Below are positions 1-9,080 of a DNA stretch of 44,707 nt, one piece after another; position 1 is the first letter of the stretch, and the number at the start of each line of letters is the position of its first letter. Source of the stretch: Cytophagaceae bacterium. Lineage in GTDB: Bacteria > Bacteroidota > Bacteroidia > Cytophagales > Spirosomataceae. A program made the position numbers and the translations under genes. The notes beneath the pieces are model-generated. The model worked only from the letters and a program-made list of their open reading frames with translations. It searched no databases and was not told the DNA's origin. The DNA lies in NCBI GenBank assembly GCA_027488335.1, contig JAIYBU010000140.1, positions 1-44,707 on the forward strand, given 5' to 3'.

Positions 1-65
1 ATGTTTGGAACAAGACAAGACCCTTCTTATAATTGTGCTAAATACACTTAATAAAGTATTTATAA

Positions 66-97
66 TTGAATAAACCTTACTTTAATAAGTAAATTTG
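66..97 (+). promoter_or_regulatory. Putative Bacteroidota-type promoter of the first SusC gene
   Basis: A TTG at 66-68 and a TAAATTTG at 90-97 are separated by 21 bases. This fits the Bacteroidota primary sigma consensus (TTG, 19-21 bases, TAnnTTTG). It lies about 60 bp before the SusC start codon. A perfect 12-bp palindrome overlaps its downstream edge (separate entry). The rest of 1-156 is AT-rich and shows no gene I can support. Confidence 0.6.
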
Positions 98-106
98 TAT
101 ATACAA
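95..106. promoter_or_regulatory. 12-bp perfect palindrome at the SusC promoter, possible operator
   Basis: TTGTATATACAA is a perfect dyad that begins inside the TAAATTTG box and extends over the expected transcription start. Its position suits a repressor site. The AT-rich context means chance is a real alternative, and no partner regulator is identified. Confidence 0.3.
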
Positions 107-156
107 GGAAAAATCTTAATCACTTTTTTTTCTAATTTTTTAACTTAATCAAAACT

Positions 157-3100
157 ATGAAACAAAACTACTTTGTTCCCATCAAGGGGGCTCTGTTTTG
201 CGGGTTGTTGTGGCTCATGTCCATAACTGCTTTTGCACAAAAATCCGTAAGTGGTAAAGTAAGTGATGCAAAAGGAGATGGCGTACCAGGTGCCAGTATC
301 ACAGTAAAAGGCACTACAACTGGTACAATCAGTGATGCAAATGGTGGCTTCAAAATCAATGTTCCAAACTCTGGTGGAAGCTTAGTGTTTAGCTCAATTG
401 GCTATAAGACTCAAGAAGTAAAATTAGCAGGACAAAGCACAATCAACGTAACAATGGAAGATGATGCTGCAAGTCTTGATGAGGTTGTTGTAACGGGTTA
501 CTCAATTGACAAAAGACGTGAATCAACTGGTGCGATTTCAACTGTAAAATCAAAAGATTTAACAGCTGTACCATCAGGTAACGTTGAGCAACAATTACAA
601 GGTAGAGTAGCAGGTTTGACAGTTGTTACAAACGGTCAGCCAGGTACTGCCAGCCAAATCCGTGTACGTGGTTTTGGTGCTTTCGGTGGTAACGAGCCTC
701 TTTACGTTGTTGATGGAATGCCGGTTAACTCGACTAACTTCTTAAGTCCAGACGATATCGAGTCAACTACTGTATTGAAAGATGCTTCTGCGGCTTCTAT
801 CTATGGTGCTCGTGCTGCCAATGGTGTAATCGTTTATACTACTAAAAAAGGAACAAAGAATGCTAAGAAGCTCAATGTAACTTATGATGGTATGTATGGT
901 GTTACTGACCCAGGTAATGGTCAACCTATGATGAATCCAACTGATTTTGCTACTTGGACTTGGAATGCTAAAAGAAACTCAGGTGAGGCTTTTGGACACC
1001 CACAATTTGGTTCAGGTTCAACTCCAGTTATTCCTGATTATTTAAGTGTTGGTGGAACTCCAGGTGTTATCGGAACAGTTGATTTAGCTGCTCAAAAATT
1101 AAAATATAACATCGACCCATCTGCAGGTGCTATCTACCAAGTAATTAAAGCAAACAAAGCTGGTACTGACTGGTATGGTGCAATCACTCGTCAAGCTCCA
1201 ATCCAAAGACACTCTCTTGGATTTAGTGGTGGTGGCGAAAATAGCCGTTTCTACGTTGGTTTTTCTGCTCAAGACCAAAAGGGTATCTTGATTAGTAACC
1301 AAATGAAACGTTATGCTTTCCGTATCAATACAGAATTTAACATATTGAAAAATTTACGTATTGGTGAAAACATCCAGTTAACTTATCTTCAAATATTAGG
1401 ACAAACTGGTGGTGCTGGTGGTAATGGTATTGCTGCTGATGAGAACGATATTTTACAAGCATTCCGTATGCCTTCTATCATTCCTGTTTATGATGAGTTC
1501 GGTGGATATGCGGGTACTGCTGCTAAAGGATTTAACAATCCACGTAACCCAGTAGCTAATCAGATTGGATTAAAAAGAAACCGTAACTTCAACGGTTTAG
1601 CAAATGGTAACGTTTATGTTGAATTAGATGTAATTCCTGGATTAACATTACGCTCTTCGGTTGCTGGTAACTACGGCAACTCTTACAACTGGGGATATAG
1701 CCGTTGGCAATATGAAAACTCTGAAAATAACTCAGCATTCGGCTATAACGAAGGTGGTGGTTTTTCATTTGGTTGGACATTTACTAACACTGCAAGCTAC
1801 AAAAAAGCATTTGGCAAACACAATATTGAAGTGTTAGGTGGTCAGGAAGCATTGAATACTGGTGCTGGACGTAACTTGAGTGCGAATGGTTTAAATCCAT
1901 TCTCTACTGACCCTAACTACGTAACAATTACTACATTGGGAACTAAAAACCCACCATCAAGTAACTTGTTTAAAGGTGTAAACTTTAACTCATATTTTGG
2001 TAGAGCAATCTATACATTCAACGATAAATATATCTTAACTGGTGTTATCCGTCGTGATGGTTCTTCAAGATTTGGTGTTAACAGCCGTTATGGTGTATTC
2101 CCTGCGGTATCTGCTGCATGGCGTTTATCTTCAGAGTCTTTCATGAAAAACCTTCCCTGGGTACAAGACTTAAAAATTCGTGGTGGTTATGGTACAATGG
2201 GTAACTCTAATAACGTTGACCCTAATAACCAATACAGTTTATATGCTGCGAGAGTGGATAACTCAGGTTATGATATCAATGGTTCAAACTCAAGCATCGT
2301 TGATGGATACTACCGTACTCGTATCGGAAACCCGAACGCTAAATGGGAAACATCAGTTACTAAAAACATTGGTTTTGACGGTTCATTCTTGAAAGGCAAA
2401 TTAGATGTTATCGTTGATTTGTGGCAAAAAGATACTAAAGACTTATTATATCAATTACCAATTACTGCAACTGCTGGTTTCCAAGCTTCTGCTCCTTCAG
2501 TAAACATTGGTAAAATGGTAAATAAGGGTATTGATATCCAAATCATCAACCGTGGTAAAATCACATCTGATTTAGGTTATGATATCAACGTAACTGGTAG
2601 TTTCTTGAAAAATGAAATCACTAAGATTGCTGATGGTCAAACATACTTAACTAACGTTAACCCAGGTTTCCGTGGTATTAACCCAATCCGTAACCAATTG
2701 GGCTATGGCTTGTCTTCATTCTATGGATATAAAGTATTAGGCTTGTTCCAATCTAAAGCTGAAGTTGATGCAGCTCCTGCTCAAGATGGTAAAGGTGTTG
2801 GCCGTTTCCGTTATGCTGACCTTAACAATGATGGTAAAATTGATGCAAACGACCGTACTTATTTAGGAAGTCCAATCCCTAAATTCACTGGTGGTGTAAA
2901 CTTCACATTGACTTACAAAGGATTTGACTTATCGGCCTATCTTTATACGTCAATCGGAAACAAAATCTTCAACGTATCTAAATGGTTCACTGATTTCTAT
3001 CCTTCATTCTCTGGAGCGGCTATCTCTGAGCGTGTGAAAAATTCTTGGACACCACAAAATACAGGAGCAACTATTCCGATTTTTGAAACAGCTTCTAATT

Positions 3101-3381
3101 TCAGTACAAATACTCAATCTAACTCTTTCTATGTAGAGAATGGTTCGTATTTAAGACTTCAAAATGTTTCGTTGGGATATAACTTACCTAAGAGTATCTT
3201 AGACAAATTGAAATTGAGCAGAGTTCACTTATATGCTTCTACAAACAATTTGTTTACAGTAACTAAATACCAAGGCTTGGACCCTCAAGTTGGTGGTAAT
3301 GCTGATACTAACTTCGGTATTGACGTAGGTAACTACCCTTTAACTAAAAGTTTTACTGTAGGTCTTAATTTAGGATTCTAA
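157..3381 (+). CDS. SusC-family TonB-dependent outer-membrane transporter (first copy)
   Basis: This is a 1074-residue SusC/RagA-type TonB-linked transporter that imports ligands captured by its SusD partner. A signal peptide (residues 1-28, ending AFAQ) is followed by a carboxypeptidase-D regulatory-like domain (about 29-107). Then come the SusC motif DEVVVTGY at 108-115, a plug domain containing RVRGFG and ASIYGARAANGV, and a long beta-barrel that ends in the aromatic-terminal VGLNLGF. The length is normal for the family. The SusD gene follows 88 bp downstream and forms the usual pair. The first 115 residues differ at only 20 positions from the second SusC (5850-9026), whereas the rest diverges strongly. 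The substrate cannot be read from sequence; neighbouring GH5, esterase and sugar genes suggest a plant-type oligosaccharide. Confidence 0.95.
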   Translation: MKQNYFVPIKGALFCGLLWLMSITAFAQKSVSGKVSDAKGDGVPGASITVKGTTTGTISDANGGFKINVPNSGGSLVFSSIGYKTQEVKLAGQSTINVTMEDDAASLDEVVVTGYSIDKRRESTGAISTVKSKDLTAVPSGNVEQQLQGRVAGLTVVTNGQPGTASQIRVRGFGAFGGNEPLYVVDGMPVNSTNFLSPDDIESTTVLKDASAASIYGARAANGVIVYTTKKGTKNAKKLNVTYDGMYGVTDPGNGQPMMNPTDFATWTWNAKRNSGEAFGHPQFGSGSTPVIPDYLSVGGTPGVIGTVDLAAQKLKYNIDPSAGAIYQVIKANKAGTDWYGAITRQAPIQRHSLGFSGGGENSRFYVGFSAQDQKGILISNQMKRYAFRINTEFNILKNLRIGENIQLTYLQILGQTGGAGGNGIAADENDILQAFRMPSIIPVYDEFGGYAGTAAKGFNNPRNPVANQIGLKRNRNFNGLANGNVYVELDVIPGLTLRSSVAGNYGNSYNWGYSRWQYENSENNSAFGYNEGGGFSFGWTFTNTASYKKAFGKHNIEVLGGQEALNTGAGRNLSANGLNPFSTDPNYVTITTLGTKNPPSSNLFKGVNFNSYFGRAIYTFNDKYILTGVIRRDGSSRFGVNSRYGVFPAVSAAWRLSSESFMKNLPWVQDLKIRGGYGTMGNSNNVDPNNQYSLYAARVDNSGYDINGSNSSIVDGYYRTRIGNPNAKWETSVTKNIGFDGSFLKGKLDVIVDLWQKDTKDLLYQLPITATAGFQASAPSVNIGKMVNKGIDIQIINRGKITSDLGYDINVTGSFLKNEITKIADGQTYLTNVNPGFRGINPIRNQLGYGLSSFYGYKVLGLFQSKAEVDAAPAQDGKGVGRFRYADLNNDGKIDANDRTYLGSPIPKFTGGVNFTLTYKGFDLSAYLYTSIGNKIFNVSKWFTDFYPSFSGAAISERVKNSWTPQNTGATIPIFETASNFSTNTQSNSFYVENGSYLRLQNVSLGYNLPKSILDKLKLSRVHLYASTNNLFTVTKYQGLDPQVGGNADTNFGIDVGNYPLTKSFTVGLNLGF

Positions 3382-3391
3382 TTTAAAACAT

Positions 3392-3427
3392 TTGGCAGTT
3401 AGTTTAGTTTATATGGCTGACTGCCAA
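3392..3427 (+). promoter_or_regulatory. Intercistronic hairpin between SusC and SusD genes
   Basis: An 11-bp stem (3392-3402 with 3417-3427, one G-U pair) encloses a 14-base loop. It is followed by an A-rich stretch rather than a T-run, so it should not act as a terminator on this strand. It could protect the 3' end of a processed SusC message or tune the SusC:SusD ratio; that role is inference. Confidence 0.45.
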
Positions 3428-3469
3428 AAAATAAAAGGTTAAACATTTAACTCAAAATTCATTATTAAA

Positions 3470-5206
3470 ATGAGAAAATATATTTTCAGTAAATTAACAT
3501 TAGCAGTATCCTTGCTTACTTTGATAGGATACTCATGTAAGGAAGATTTCCTTACTGTACTGCCAACTGGTGCCATTGCAAAGAGCCAGTTGACTACAAA
3601 AAAAGGATTGGAAGGAGCGTTAATTTCAGCTTACGGACAAATGAGTGGTTACGGTACACGTATGGTTCACCCTAACAACTGGGTTTGGGGAAGTATCCGT
3701 GGTGGTGATGCAAACAAAGGAACTGACCCAGGTGACTTCTCTGACATCAACCCTATTCAACGTTTTGAATATCTTTCAAGTCAAGGTGTTATTAATGATA
3801 ATTACCGTGGTTTATACGAAGGAGTTGCACGTGCAAACAACGTTTTAAGCTTATTGAAAGATGCACAAGCAGATGTATCAGCAGATGACAAGAAACGTAT
3901 CGAAGCTGAAGCGAAATTCTTGAGAGGTCACTTCTATTTTTCATTGAAGAGAAACTACAACAATACTCCTTATGTTGACGAAACAGTAGATGTAGGTAGC
4001 GGTATCGAAAAAATCAAGAATGATGCTGATTTATGGCCAAAAATCGAAGCTGATTTTAAAATTGCTTACGATAATCTGCCTGCAACACAGGGGCAAGCGG
4101 GTCGTGCTAACAAATGGGCTGCTGCATCATACTTAGCAAAAGTATATATGGCACAAAGAAAGTATGCTGAAGCAAAAACTCTTTTGGACGCTGTTATTGC
4201 AAACGGTGTAACTACAAATGGCAAAAAATATGCTTTAGTACCAAGCTTCCCAGATTTGTTCAAAGCATCTAATGATAATAACTCTGAGTCAATTTTTGCG
4301 GTACAGGCTGCTGCTAATACAGGTAGTGTAAACAATGCCAATGCTGATGGTGACTTGAACTGGCCATACAACACTGGTCCTAATGGTCCTGGTAACTGTT
4401 GTGGTTTCTTCCAACCAAGCTTTGAATTAGGTAACTCATACCGTACAAAAGATGGTTTACCATTGTTAGACGGTTCTTACAACCAACCAGCAAATGCATT
4501 AAAGACTGATATGGGTATCCAATCAAGTGCAACATTTGTGCCTGATGCAGGTGAAGTTGACCCTCGTCTTGACCACACAATTGGTCGTCGTGGTATCATG
4601 TTCTTAGACTGGCAAAAACACCCAGGATTTGACTGGATTCGTAACCAACCAAATGGTGGCCCGTACTCTCCAAAGAAGTATTCTTACTACAAATCTGAAA
4701 AAGGTTCGTTGCAAGATAACAGCTCTTGGACTCCTGGTTATACAGCATTGAACGTAACAATCATCCGTTTTGCTGACGTATTGTTGATGGCTGCTGAGTG
4801 TGAAGTTGAAATTGGCAGCTTGGAGAAAGCTCGTGAGTATGTAAATATGATTCGTACACGTGCTGCTAATCCAGCTTCATTTGTTACTCAAGATGGTGGC
4901 CCAGCTGCTAAATATGTAATTTCAAACTATACTACTCCTTGGACTGACAAAGCGGTTGCTCGTACTGCTGTTCGTTTTGAGCGTAAATTGGAGTTAGCGA
5001 TGGAAGGACACCGTTTCTTTGACTTAGTTCGTTGGGGAGAAGATGTTGCAACAATCAACGCTTACTTGAAGTATGAAAGCCAATTCTTACCAAATACATT
5101 AGGTGCTGGTGCAACATATCAAGCTAAGCATGCTTTATTGCCACTTCCTCAAGCTCAAATTGACTTATTGGGAGCTGACATCTTAAAGCAAAACCCTGGA
5201 TATTAA
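3470..5206 (+). CDS. SusD/RagB-family surface glycan-binding lipoprotein (first copy)
   Basis: This 578-residue lipoprotein belongs to the SusD/RagB family, whose members cap the SusC barrel and bind glycan at the cell surface. The N-terminus is a lipoprotein signal with a lipobox-type cysteine at residue 23 (GYSC). The SusD fold follows: alpha-helical TPR-like region with LRGHFYFSLKRNYNN near 145-160, and the C-terminal family signature RFERKLELAMEGHRFFDLVRWGE near 505-527. It is co-directional with the SusC gene just upstream and is probably cotranscribed. It shares landmarks with the second SusD, including a CCGF segment and the ECEVEIGSLEKAR region, so the two pairs are paralogous. A strong terminator follows the stop codon. 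Confidence 0.95.
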   Translation: MRKYIFSKLTLAVSLLTLIGYSCKEDFLTVLPTGAIAKSQLTTKKGLEGALISAYGQMSGYGTRMVHPNNWVWGSIRGGDANKGTDPGDFSDINPIQRFEYLSSQGVINDNYRGLYEGVARANNVLSLLKDAQADVSADDKKRIEAEAKFLRGHFYFSLKRNYNNTPYVDETVDVGSGIEKIKNDADLWPKIEADFKIAYDNLPATQGQAGRANKWAAASYLAKVYMAQRKYAEAKTLLDAVIANGVTTNGKKYALVPSFPDLFKASNDNNSESIFAVQAAANTGSVNNANADGDLNWPYNTGPNGPGNCCGFFQPSFELGNSYRTKDGLPLLDGSYNQPANALKTDMGIQSSATFVPDAGEVDPRLDHTIGRRGIMFLDWQKHPGFDWIRNQPNGGPYSPKKYSYYKSEKGSLQDNSSWTPGYTALNVTIIRFADVLLMAAECEVEIGSLEKAREYVNMIRTRAANPASFVTQDGGPAAKYVISNYTTPWTDKAVARTAVRFERKLELAMEGHRFFDLVRWGEDVATINAYLKYESQFLPNTLGAGATYQAKHALLPLPQAQIDLLGADILKQNPGY

Positions 5207-5243
5207 TATTTAGATATTTTTAGAATAAAATTATCTAAATACC

Positions 5244-5279
5244 AAAAACGTCATGCGGAGATTTCTGCATGACGTTTTT
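5244..5279 (+). terminator. Intrinsic terminator after the first SusC/D pair
   Basis: A perfect 13-bp stem (5244-5256 with 5267-5279) has a 10-base loop, and the descending arm ends in a run of five T. It lies 38 bp after the SusD stop and separates the two SusC/D operons. Confidence 0.9.
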
Positions 5280-5849
5280 GTTTTCTAAATGGCTTGTTTA
5301 AATCTCTACTATTATACATTCCTAAATACCTCTGTTTAAAAATAGGTTATTTTCTCCTTATGAAGCCTCAAACGGCATTAGACCTACGAATTAATAATAT
5401 TTTTTAATTTATATTCCTAAAAACATAAAAATATTAAAAAATATTTGCAAAAATTCAACCGAACTATTATAATTGCATAATAACAATCATAAATATAACT
5501 TTATCAATACTCATTAAGCGTTAAAACTTTTCCCAACTATAAGGCTGTGATTAAAAATAGCGTTTTGGACAATAAATAAGCAAAACAATGCTAAGTTTTT
5601 TGTTCATGTAATTTGCTCGTAAAGTATTCCCACGAGTAACGAGAAATCTCCCACAACTCTCTTCTTCGAGTTATAGGAATTAACACAACAACTATTGCAC
5701 ATATAAATACTTTAAGGTTTTTTATATCTTCTCTAAAGCAGATTTTCAGTGAAGTTATGAGGCGGCTATTAGCTAAGGTAAATCACAGTGTTTTTCAATT
5801 TTTATTACATAATTAATTTTTCAATTTACTCTAAACTAAAATCGAAACT
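5280..5849 (+). other. Gene-free AT-rich region upstream of the second SusC gene
   Basis: About 570 bp between the terminator and the second SusC start contain no ORF I can support and no clean TAnnTTTG promoter. Short CTCGT/ACGAG complementary words occur around 5615-5645, but they do not form a convincing stem. The region is a likely promoter and long leader for the second pair. Confidence 0.5.
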
Positions 5850-8800
5850 ATGAAACAAAATTACTTTGTTCCCATCAAAGGGACTCTGTTGTGCGGGTTA
5901 CTCTGGCTGATGTCAGTGGTGGCTTTTGCACAAAAATCAGTTACAGGTAAGGTCAGCGATTCAAAAGGAGAAGGACTACCTGGGGCAAGTATTACGGTGA
6001 AAGGTACAACTACTGGTAGTATTAGCGATGCTACTGGCAATTTCAAGATTAGTGTTCCAAACGCTGGCGGAACTTTGGTATTTAGTTCAATTGGTTATAA
6101 AAACCAAGAAGTTAAATTGAGCGGACAAAGCACCATTGATGTTTCGATGGAAGAAGATGCTGCGAATTTAGATGAAGTTGTTGTAACAGGCTACGGCACA
6201 CAATCTAAAAGAGATATTACAGGAGCAGTTACGACCGTAAATGCCAAAGAATTACAATCAGTTCCTGCAACTACTTTTGCACAGCAGTTACAAGGTCGTG
6301 CATCGGGTTTGAATATCGTAAACGATGCAACGCCAGGTGGTAATGCAACGGTTCGTATTCGTGGTTTTGGTACGATTGGTAATAACGACCCACTATTTAT
6401 TATAGATGGTGTGCCAACCGAAAACCAAGGAAACCTAAACCCTAATGATATTGAGACCATCCAAATCTTGAAAGATGCTTCTGCATCTTCAATTTATGGC
6501 TCACGTGCGGCCAATGGTGTAGTTATTATTACTACTCGTAAGGGTAAAATCGGACCAGCAAAAATCAATTTCTCTGCTTACTATGGTTCACAAAAAGTAT
6601 CAAACGACGTACAAGCATTAAATGCCAAAGAGTTAGGTCAATACCTCTATTTGGCAGATAAATACGCAGGAAAAACACCTTCACACGGACAATATACGTT
6701 TGGGCCAAATGGCGAAGTAACCATTCCTGCGTATGTATTTCCAAGTGCAGGAAAAGAGGGGGCTGCCAATACCAATCCTGCTCTTTACTCGTTGACACCA
6801 GATAATATTTATGCGATTACAAAATCGGCAGATACTAACTGGTGGAAAGAAGTAACACGAACTGCACCAATCAAAAACTATCAACTATCAGCAAGTGGTG
6901 GTTCTGAGAATAGCCGTTATGCCCTATCAGTAGGTTATTTTTCGCAAGATGGTGTAGTGAAATTTATTGGTTATGACCGTTATACATTACGTTCAAATAC
7001 CGAATTCTCAGCCATTAACAAGAAATTGAGAATCGGAGAAAACTTCACTGTATCGCTTGATAATCGTAAAGGTGGATTTAATAATAACGAAGAACAAAAT
7101 GCAGTTTCGGGTTCTTACAAACACCATCCTTTATTACCTGTTTATGACATCGCTGGTTTTTACTCAGGTTCTCGTGGTGCGAACTTAGGCAACAACTCTA
7201 ATCCTTATGCCACTCTTGCACGTGAGGCAGATAATAGAAAATACCGCTTGAGAGGTTTTGGTAATGTATATGGTGAATATGACATTCTTCCATTCTTAAC
7301 TGCAAAAACCAGCTTAGGTATTGATATTACAACAGAAAGACAATTGAATATTGGCCGTGCAAACCCAGAATATATTGAAGGTAGCTTTAATAACGGTTCA
7401 GAGTCAAGGTCACAATATGAGTACCAATGGGTATGGCAAAATACGTTATCGTTTAGTAAAACATTCCGAGACGTTCATAAGGTTGATGCTTACGTAGGCC
7501 TGGAAGCAATTAAGCAATTTGGCGAAACTTTCGGTGCTGCACGTAATGGTTATGCGTTTGAAACGTTACCAATCATCAGTTACTTAAACTTAGGAGACCC
7601 AACCAAAGTATCAAACTACGGTGGTGTTGATAAGGACTATACATTGTTCTCTCAGTTTGGTAAAGTCAACTACTCTTACAACGACAAATATTTGGTGCAA
7701 GCAATCATCAGAAACGATGCTTCGTCTCGTTTCTTATCTGCTTCACGAAATGCACTTTTCCCTGCATTTAGTTTGGGATGGCGTTTATCACAAGAAGATT
7801 TTATCTCCAAAGCTCTTCCGTTTGTTAGCGATTTGAAACTTCGTTTTGGTTGGGGTAAAACAGGAAACCAAAAAATCGGAGATTATAACGCTTACACAAC
7901 TTACCGTTCTGATATTTTCCACGCTGGTTATCCGATTGATGGAAGCCAAACCACTCCAGGTCTTGGCTATGATGCACAAGCCTTTGGTAATCCTAATGCA
8001 AAATGGGAAGCAACCACCTCTACAAATTTAGGTTTAGATGCTTCGTTATTGAAAGGTAAATTAAACTTTGAAATTGACATTTGGAAACGTGTAACTTCAG
8101 ACATGTTATTTACGACACCGCTCACATTTACAGCAGGTGATGCAAGTGCTCCAGCATTCAACGTAGGACAAATGACTAACAAAGGTCTTGATTTGGGCGT
8201 AAACTACAAAAGCAATGTTGGTAGTCTTCGTTATAGTATTTCGGCTAACCTTTCTACGTACCGAAACAACGTTGATAAATTGGATGCAAGCCCTAATACT
8301 CGCTATTTCGGATACGCTTCGCGTGTACCAGCTATCACTTTAACTCAAGCAGGTTTACCAATTTCATCGTTCTATGGTTATAAAATCGAAGGTATTTTCA
8401 AAACACAAGCCGAAGCGGATGCATGGCCTAAATACGAAGATTATAACAAACCAGGTAAGTTTAAAGTAGCTGATATAAATGGTGATGGAAAAATCACGGA
8501 TGCTGACCGTACAATTATCGGAAATCCTCACCCAGATTTCACGTACGGTTTGAGCTTAAATTTAGGATATAAAGCATTTGACTTAACAATCTTTGCAAAC
8601 GGAAGTCAAGGAAATGATATCTTTAACTATACTCGTTACTTCTCTGATTTCAACACTTTCCAAGGAAACCGCTCTAAGCGTGCCTTATATGAAGCTTGGC
8701 AGCCATCAAATCCATCAGGAACAGTACCTATCATGGATGCCAACGACCAAGTTAGTAGCCGTCCGTCAAGCTACTTCATTGAAGATGGTTCTTATTTCCG

Positions 8801-9026
8801 TATCAAGAATGTTCAGTTGACTTACAGTTTACCATCAAAAACTATCAAGAAAACAGCTTTGGATAACGCACAAATCTATCTGCAAGTACAAAACTTAGCA
8901 ACTTTCACCAAATACACTGGTCTTAACCCTGAAATCCAAACAGGAACTGACAATACTTTAGGATTTGATGGTGGATATATGCCTGTATCGAGAACAGTAA
9001 TTGTAGGTATCAACTTTGGTTTTTAA
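5850..9026 (+). CDS. SusC-family TonB-dependent outer-membrane transporter (second copy)
   Basis: This is a 1058-residue SusC/RagA-type transporter. The signal peptide (1-28), carboxypeptidase-D regulatory-like domain and DEVVVTGY motif (108-115) closely match the first SusC. The plug carries RIRGFGTIGNNDP and ASSIYGSRAANGVVIITTRKG. The barrel ends in VIVGINFGF. After the plug it is clearly different from the first copy and contains typical calcium-type loops such as DINGDGKITDADRT. It is paired with the SusD gene 54 bp downstream. Different barrels behind a conserved N-terminus suggest different cargo with the same TonB engagement. The substrate is unknown. Confidence 0.95.
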   Translation: MKQNYFVPIKGTLLCGLLWLMSVVAFAQKSVTGKVSDSKGEGLPGASITVKGTTTGSISDATGNFKISVPNAGGTLVFSSIGYKNQEVKLSGQSTIDVSMEEDAANLDEVVVTGYGTQSKRDITGAVTTVNAKELQSVPATTFAQQLQGRASGLNIVNDATPGGNATVRIRGFGTIGNNDPLFIIDGVPTENQGNLNPNDIETIQILKDASASSIYGSRAANGVVIITTRKGKIGPAKINFSAYYGSQKVSNDVQALNAKELGQYLYLADKYAGKTPSHGQYTFGPNGEVTIPAYVFPSAGKEGAANTNPALYSLTPDNIYAITKSADTNWWKEVTRTAPIKNYQLSASGGSENSRYALSVGYFSQDGVVKFIGYDRYTLRSNTEFSAINKKLRIGENFTVSLDNRKGGFNNNEEQNAVSGSYKHHPLLPVYDIAGFYSGSRGANLGNNSNPYATLAREADNRKYRLRGFGNVYGEYDILPFLTAKTSLGIDITTERQLNIGRANPEYIEGSFNNGSESRSQYEYQWVWQNTLSFSKTFRDVHKVDAYVGLEAIKQFGETFGAARNGYAFETLPIISYLNLGDPTKVSNYGGVDKDYTLFSQFGKVNYSYNDKYLVQAIIRNDASSRFLSASRNALFPAFSLGWRLSQEDFISKALPFVSDLKLRFGWGKTGNQKIGDYNAYTTYRSDIFHAGYPIDGSQTTPGLGYDAQAFGNPNAKWEATTSTNLGLDASLLKGKLNFEIDIWKRVTSDMLFTTPLTFTAGDASAPAFNVGQMTNKGLDLGVNYKSNVGSLRYSISANLSTYRNNVDKLDASPNTRYFGYASRVPAITLTQAGLPISSFYGYKIEGIFKTQAEADAWPKYEDYNKPGKFKVADINGDGKITDADRTIIGNPHPDFTYGLSLNLGYKAFDLTIFANGSQGNDIFNYTRYFSDFNTFQGNRSKRALYEAWQPSNPSGTVPIMDANDQVSSRPSSYFIEDGSYFRIKNVQLTYSLPSKTIKKTALDNAQIYLQVQNLATFTKYTGLNPEIQTGTDNTLGFDGGYMPVSRTVIVGINFGF

Positions 9027-9080
9027 TTATTTTTTTACTTAAAAATCGAGATAAACTTAATTTTAAATCTAATTCAAGAT

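Noticed and set aside
1..51. ATG-started 16-codon frame at the very left edge
   Set aside because: Too short, no homology, no start context; probably chance in an AT-rich promoter region.
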